Positions 59,702-64,000 of a DNA stretch of 64,000 nt are shown here, piece by piece. The notes below the pieces were generated by a model that was not told the origin of the DNA, ran no database searches, and worked only from the letters and a program-made list of their open reading frames with translations. The stretch's first letter is position 1, and every line of letters starts with the position of its first letter. This DNA comes from Typhlomys cinereus (taxonomy: Eukaryota; Chordata; Mammalia; Rodentia; Platacanthomyidae), in NCBI GenBank assembly GCA_023101885.1, contig JALPQD010000125.1:3186973-3250972 (forward strand), read 5' to 3'. Both the position numbers and the translations under genes were made by a program.

Positions 59702-60011
59702 ATTTTTTATTTTTTATGCCTATAATTTGTTTTTCTTTTTTTAAAATTTTTATTAAATTTATTCAATTATGTGTGTGTGTGTGTGCACGTGTGTGCATGT
59801 AGAACCACCGGCGAATTCTGGAACCACCATGGACTGCCTCCACCTCCTCCTCATTTACTCTGCCCGGGGATTCACAGGCTCTGCCTTACCAGGACCAGAA
59901 ACACAGGCTGCCCCGCTTCTGCCCAGAGTCTATACATGGGGTCTAAGATCAGAACTCAGGACCTTCTGCCTGCAAGGCAGAGGCTTAACCTCTGAGCCAC
60001 CTCTCCAGCCC
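59702..60011 (-). mobile_element. SINE family I with 12-bp target duplication
   Basis: A long A/T-rich tail, 'ttattcaattatgtg', TG-rich tract, body, inverted head 'gagccacctctccagccc'. Flanked by TAATATGTTTTT at 59690-59701 and 60012-60023. Confidence 0.9.
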
Positions 60012-60023
60012 TAATATGTTTTT

Positions 60024-60779
60024 TTTATTGTAACTTGTCATTATGTCTTTTCTGTTGCCATTTTTAAAAGCCATGGAGGTGTTTCTTACTTATTTTCGCC
60101 ATATCTTATAGTCATCATTTCACACTCTAAAAAGTTTTTCTTGCATATTTGTTTCTGCTTCTGTCTCCTTTTCTACACTTGCTTTTTTGAAATTCATAGG
60201 TAATTCTTTTTCCTTTGTATACATTTCAACACTGAAAGTCACTCAGTTAAAACTCAATGTATGAAATAATGCTTAGTCTCTGTAATGTAGCTGAATCATA
60301 TCTTGTGTCTCTCCCAGTTCACACATAGGAGCTTCTCTTTACTTACATGACCATTACTCAAGTCTCCTATTGATAGCCATATGACCTCTATTTGAAAAAT
60401 TTCCATGAAGGAGCTATAATTAGTACTTTCAAGCTAATTATATGTAAGAGACACTGAAGTAGACATTTCTAACAACTCTTCTTCCAGTAGTTTTCCTTCA
60501 GCAAATTAAAGCATTCTTACAGCGAATGCAGACAGACATGTAAACACTTCTATGGTCACTGCCAACATTTCTTTTTGACATATATAAAAAATAACTGCTG
60601 ATGGTAAGCCAGACACTTGAGAGGATGAAACAGGGCGATTTTAGGTCAAAGGATGGTCTGGGATATAAAATGAGATTCTGTGGAAAAATACGATGATCAA
60701 CTTTAGTAAAATCAATTTATTATTTTTGTCATGAATTTATGTTTCTTAGACCTTGTACCCTGAACAAACCACTGCTTAT
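60024..60779. other. 3' flank of the OR52E8-like gene
   Basis: AT-rich unique sequence; no gene seen. Confidence 0.4.
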
Positions 60780-61718
60780 TCAATCTTTTCCAGCAAAGAG
60801 ATTTTTCACCTTTTGCTGGATCTGCTTTGTCCTGATCCCATAAATGACTGGGTTGAGAGCGGGAGGGATGACGACATAGAGATTAGCCAGGAGGATGTGG
60901 ATGTACTGCGGGACGCTGTGACCAAAGCGATGAGTGAGGAAGGAGAAAAGAGCCGGGCCAAAGAAGGCTGCGATGACGCAGATATGGGAGCTGCAGGTGT
61001 TGAGTGCCTTCAGGCGGGCGTCCTGGGAAGGGAGGTGGAAGACGGTGCACAAGATCCTAGCGTAGGAGATAATGATAAGCAACACATCCAGAAATAAAAT
61101 GGAAATATTTCCGAGACCAAAGAACACATTGACTCTGATACTGGCACACGCCAGACGGGCCACTCCCATGTGCTCACAGTAGGTATGCGGGATGATTCTA
61201 TGTCCACAGTATGGCAGCCTAAGGAGGAGAAATACGATAGGAACGATCATACACAGGCTTCGCAAGACCACGACCACAGCGATCCCACCAATGACTTTGT
61301 TAGTGAGGATCGTGGTGTATCTGAGAGGGTTGCAGATAGCCACGTAGCGATCGAAGCCCATGGCCAGAAGGACGATGCTCTCCATGACTGTGAAAAAGTG
61401 GATGAAAAAGACCTGAGCCACACAGCACCCAAAACACAGCTCCCGAAGACCGAACCAGAAGATGCTCAGCATCTTGGGGATGGTGGCGGTAGAGAGACTC
61501 AGGTCGATGATTGACAGCATAGCCAGAAAGTAGAACATGGGTTGGTGGAGACTATGCTCAGTCCAGATCACCAACAGAATGATAAGGTTTCCCACAAGAG
61601 CAACCAGATAAACGGCACAGAAGGGAAAGCCAAGCCAGAGTTGTATAGCCTCTAATCCTGGAATCCCCAGCAGCAGAAAAGAGGAAGGGTGGAACTCAGA
61701 GACATTAGGAGAGGACAT
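60780..61718 (-). CDS. OR52E8: Olfactory receptor, OR52E8-like
   Basis: Intact 312-residue class I OR. NVS glycosylation (5-7), '[18 protein letters not shown]', TM3 Cys99, '[15 protein letters not shown]' (DRY 123-125), '[19 protein letters not shown]' and '[12 protein letters not shown]' in the OR52E6/E8 style, 'KALNTCSSH' (Ser where most have Gly), '[16 protein letters not shown]'. The C-terminus 'NLFAGKD' departs from the human-type tail I remember, so E8 against E6 is not settled. The start at 61718 gives the standard OR52 N-terminus. Possible acceptors on the minus strand are 'agcctgcag' (AG at 61724-61723) or 'tttctgtag' (61795-61794). Odorant GPCR, ligand unknown. Confidence 0.92.
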   Translation of the reverse strand: MSSPNVSEFHPSSFLLLGIPGLEAIQLWLGFPFCAVYLVALVGNLIILLVIWTEHSLHQPMFYFLAMLSIIDLSLSTATIPKMLSIFWFGLRELCFGCCVAQVFFIHFFTVMESIVLLAMGFDRYVAICNPLRYTTILTNKVIGGIAVVVVLRSLCMIVPIVFLLLRLPYCGHRIIPHTYCEHMGVARLACASIRVNVFFGLGNISILFLDVLLIIISYARILCTVFHLPSQDARLKALNTCSSHICVIAAFFGPALFSFLTHRFGHSVPQYIHILLANLYVVIPPALNPVIYGIRTKQIQQKVKNLFAGKD

Positions 61719-61795
61719 TTTTCTGCAGGCTGATGCTGGGCATGGTTTAGTGCCTCTTGTGGATTTCCCGATTCACGTAGTCCTAATCGAGACCT

Positions 61796-63085
61796 ACAGA
61801 AATCTAAAATAAAGAGTCATAAAAAGTATCGACATAAAAATACATTTCTCTCAAGGCCTCTGATTCTTTTAGCATTGCATAAATAATTCTAGAACCTCTT
61901 CTCACCCGCACCAAACATCTCAGTGACTGAGCAGCCAAGCATAAGCTAATATCATGCATCTCCTAAAATTAGGTTTCAGGATGAGGAAATGCAATTTCTC
62001 CATTTTTCTTCAAGAATTTTGAGATGATGATAAAATTGATAAGATATAAAATTGATAACACCATAGTGGTAGCTGACAGTCTTTTGGTTTTTTGACTGTT
62101 TTTTGGACACTATGCTTAGCATTATTTATTTATTATCTCATGTAGTTTTTCTTTGTCATTTCCTAGCTGGAACTCCATTTGTATCTAGCTTAATGTAGTA
62201 TTAAGTTTAAGTTGAATAACTTCCCATTATTTACTATGTTGATAAGCAGAAGAGTCCAAACTTGAAAACAGACCCACAGTTTGAATGTGGTCTAGGTATC
62301 TAAAAGTAATATATCTTCAGGGGAGAATTTAGAATAAGTAGGCAAAAAGAGATGGTGAACTTTAAAATTTCTTCTCTATCTGAAGTTCTGTTTTAAGATC
62401 CCGTTGGCTTCTGTAACAGCTGAAAAAAAGTAGCATCAAATGCGTTTGACAGTATGGGGGTGAAAAATAAAGTCTGTGGACACAGATCATGAGACTTTCC
62501 CCAAACCATCCTCAGTTCAGTGATGCACTAGGAGGCTTGTAGAAATCACCAAAATTATTTTACCCTGGGTTACAGTTTTGTAGTGGGAAAGGATGCTGAT
62601 TAAAACAGACACAGGAGGTTAAGGATATCTGTGAAGTTTTAAAATTTGAGGTTCCCAAGTTTCTTCCATGGAGTCAGGAGAGTTCTCTTAGAGTTTTTGT
62701 CATTATATCATAAGAAATTATATCATTTCCTATGTTTCAATTTTATAAAGAAGAATGCAAAGTACTATCTATTTTCTGGTGGAAGAAATGAAATCTAGAT
62801 GATTGAAGCATTGTGATCCCAAGCAATTACTTTTATCTCTAATATCTTCCAACTTATTCCTCCTCAAATCTCTCCCTAGAACTTTAATATGAGACATTTC
62901 ATTTGTTATTCCTATACTTTAAGTCTTAGCTCAATTTCTGTGAGACAAAAATTTAATTCTAAACATATATTGCAAAGTCTTACCAAGATTCCTTCCTCTG
63001 TCTCAGGGAGTCATCAAACAACAGTGCACTCAGTTTTACAAAAACATACTAATGGTTTAAAAGGAGCGTTAATATACCTCAAGAT
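61796..63085. other. Upstream flank of the OR52E8-like gene
   Basis: AT-rich sequence with no gene I can support. Confidence 0.4.

Positions 63086-63087
<2 letters not shown>

Positions 63088-63135
<48 letters not shown>
63088..63135. repeat. (TG)n microsatellite
   Basis: Nearly pure TG dinucleotide run, followed by 'acacacacgcatgtg'. Confidence 0.97.
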
Positions 63136-63137
<2 letters not shown>

Positions 63138-63409
63138 ACACACGCATGTGCTAGGTTGGGACATTAGTAATGAATTCTCCAGGTGCCATAGCTCTTCTAG
63201 TAAATTGAACAGTAACTCCCTTTTGTCAATGCCTTGGGTGAAGAGAAGCTCTAGGGTAATCTTAGTGAATGTTCTGTTCCTTACTTGGTCAATTGCCTGT
63301 TCTTGTTATTTTACATATTTTTGACAAGTCTCATTTTATATTTTACTTTCTTTTTTCCTATCATTCTCTCTTTTGGTCTATACATTGCTTGGTCAATCCC
63401 TTTGAATTC

Positions 63410-63785
63410 TACTGGCAATTTGTTGGCAATAATCATGTTTATTTTTGCAAAATGTCTATGTTATAAATTTACCATCTTAAGGATTTCAATTCAGTGGCAT
63501 TTAGTAGATTCATGATACCTGTTCAATTATAACTATTATTTCATCATTCTGAAAGTAAATACTGAATTCATTAAGCTGCCATTCCTTATCTGTCCCTTCT
63601 TTCAGCCCTTGGGAGTCATCGCTCTGCTTTCTCTCTTTGTGAATTTTTTTCTATTAACTTATTAGGGCATTTCATTTTGATGGAGTTGTACAATATATAG
63701 TCTTTTGTATGGCTTCTTTTATGATCTCAAATAGAATCCATGTTGTGGCATGTTGCATTACTTCATTTCTTTTTATGACCAAAGA
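63410..63785 (+). mobile_element. Ancient mammalian LINE-1 3'UTR fragment
   Basis: The blocks 'aatttaccatcttaa', 'cagtggcatttagtagattca', 'agcccttgggagtcatcgctc' and 'tccatgttgtggcatgttgc' appear in the order of an old L1M-type 3'UTR. Strong divergence implies an age shared by many mammals. Confidence 0.65.
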
Positions 63786-63794
63786 CCACTTCAT

Positions 63795-63969
63795 AGGTGT
63801 GACTTTACTGACTCATGATTTGGGCCATAATGCTCCCAAATATAATCCACATTTTATTGGCCAATCTCTATGTGGTTATTTCACCAGCCCTCAATCCAGT
63901 AACCTATGGGGTAAGAAGCAGATTAGGGAGAGAATGCTGAGAATTTTCTTCAAGAAAAATGGCTCATAA
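63795..63969 (+). pseudogene. OR52E-like pseudogene, C-terminal fragment
   Basis: Remnant of TM6-TM7 and the C-terminus of a class I OR on +. '[13 protein letters not shown]' matches '[13 protein letters not shown]'. A second frame reads '[19 protein letters not shown]', matching the TM7 motif. The last frame reads '[18 protein letters not shown]' to TAA at 63967-63969. At least two frameshifts separate these pieces, and everything upstream of TM6 is missing, replaced by the ancient L1 fragment. It is oriented opposite to the three intact OR52E genes. Confidence 0.85.
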
Positions 63970-64000
63970 CGTCACATTGGAGAGTTTGCTTCAGAATTCA

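Overview
The window is mammalian nuclear DNA, almost certainly from a rodent. It holds intronless-type class I olfactory receptor (OR) genes, LINE-1 copies with a G-rich 3'UTR, and many tRNA-headed B2-like SINEs (head 'ggggctggagaggtggctcag'). I cannot name the species. The OR content (OR56A and OR52E subfamilies side by side) matches the class I OR cluster that in human lies on 11p15.4.

Layout. 0-9 kb: an OR56A gene on + (621-2433) whose coding sequence is split by an 868-bp intron-like insertion, an intact OR56A3-like gene on - (5655-6602), old L1 3' fragments, and a stub of a lost OR56A copy (about 8434-8619). 10 kb: a 0.4-kb polypyrimidine microsatellite. 13.2-22.1 kb: two head-to-tail LINE-1s on +, the first carrying a SINE with a clean target-site duplication and the second carrying an ORF1-derived patch inside ORF2. 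24-25 kb: a third OR56A gene on -. 26-33 kb: SINE-rich spacer. 34-35 kb: an OR52E gene on -. 36-41 kb: spacer with SINEs and a (CTAT)n array. 42-46 kb: a 5'-truncated LINE-1 on -. 47.3-50 kb: a LINE-1 with a textbook 5' inversion (twin priming). 53-54 kb: an OR52E4-like gene on -. 58-59 kb: an old L1 3' end. 61 kb: an OR52E8-like gene on -. 63.4-64 kb: an ancient L1 3'UTR fragment abutting a frameshifted OR52E C-terminal pseudogene on +.

How it works together. Each OR is expected to be its own transcription unit. Each would be expressed monoallelically in olfactory neurons as a 7-transmembrane receptor signalling through the olfactory G protein; there is no operon-like logic. The rest of the window is dominated by retrotransposons and by several short local direct duplications (42-170 bp).

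The most notable observation is the OR56A gene at 621-2433. Removing 870-1737 at consensus GT/AG boundaries gives an uninterrupted 314-residue receptor, which makes it a candidate recent intron gain inside an OR coding region. Next come a near-identical 277-bp tract shared by two otherwise diverged OR56A paralogs (gene conversion), the twin-primed L1, and the L1 with an ORF1 segment pasted into its reverse-transcriptase region. No computation was run: family names come from recognising the sequences, and repeat boundaries are good to about 10-50 bp except where a target-site duplication is given.
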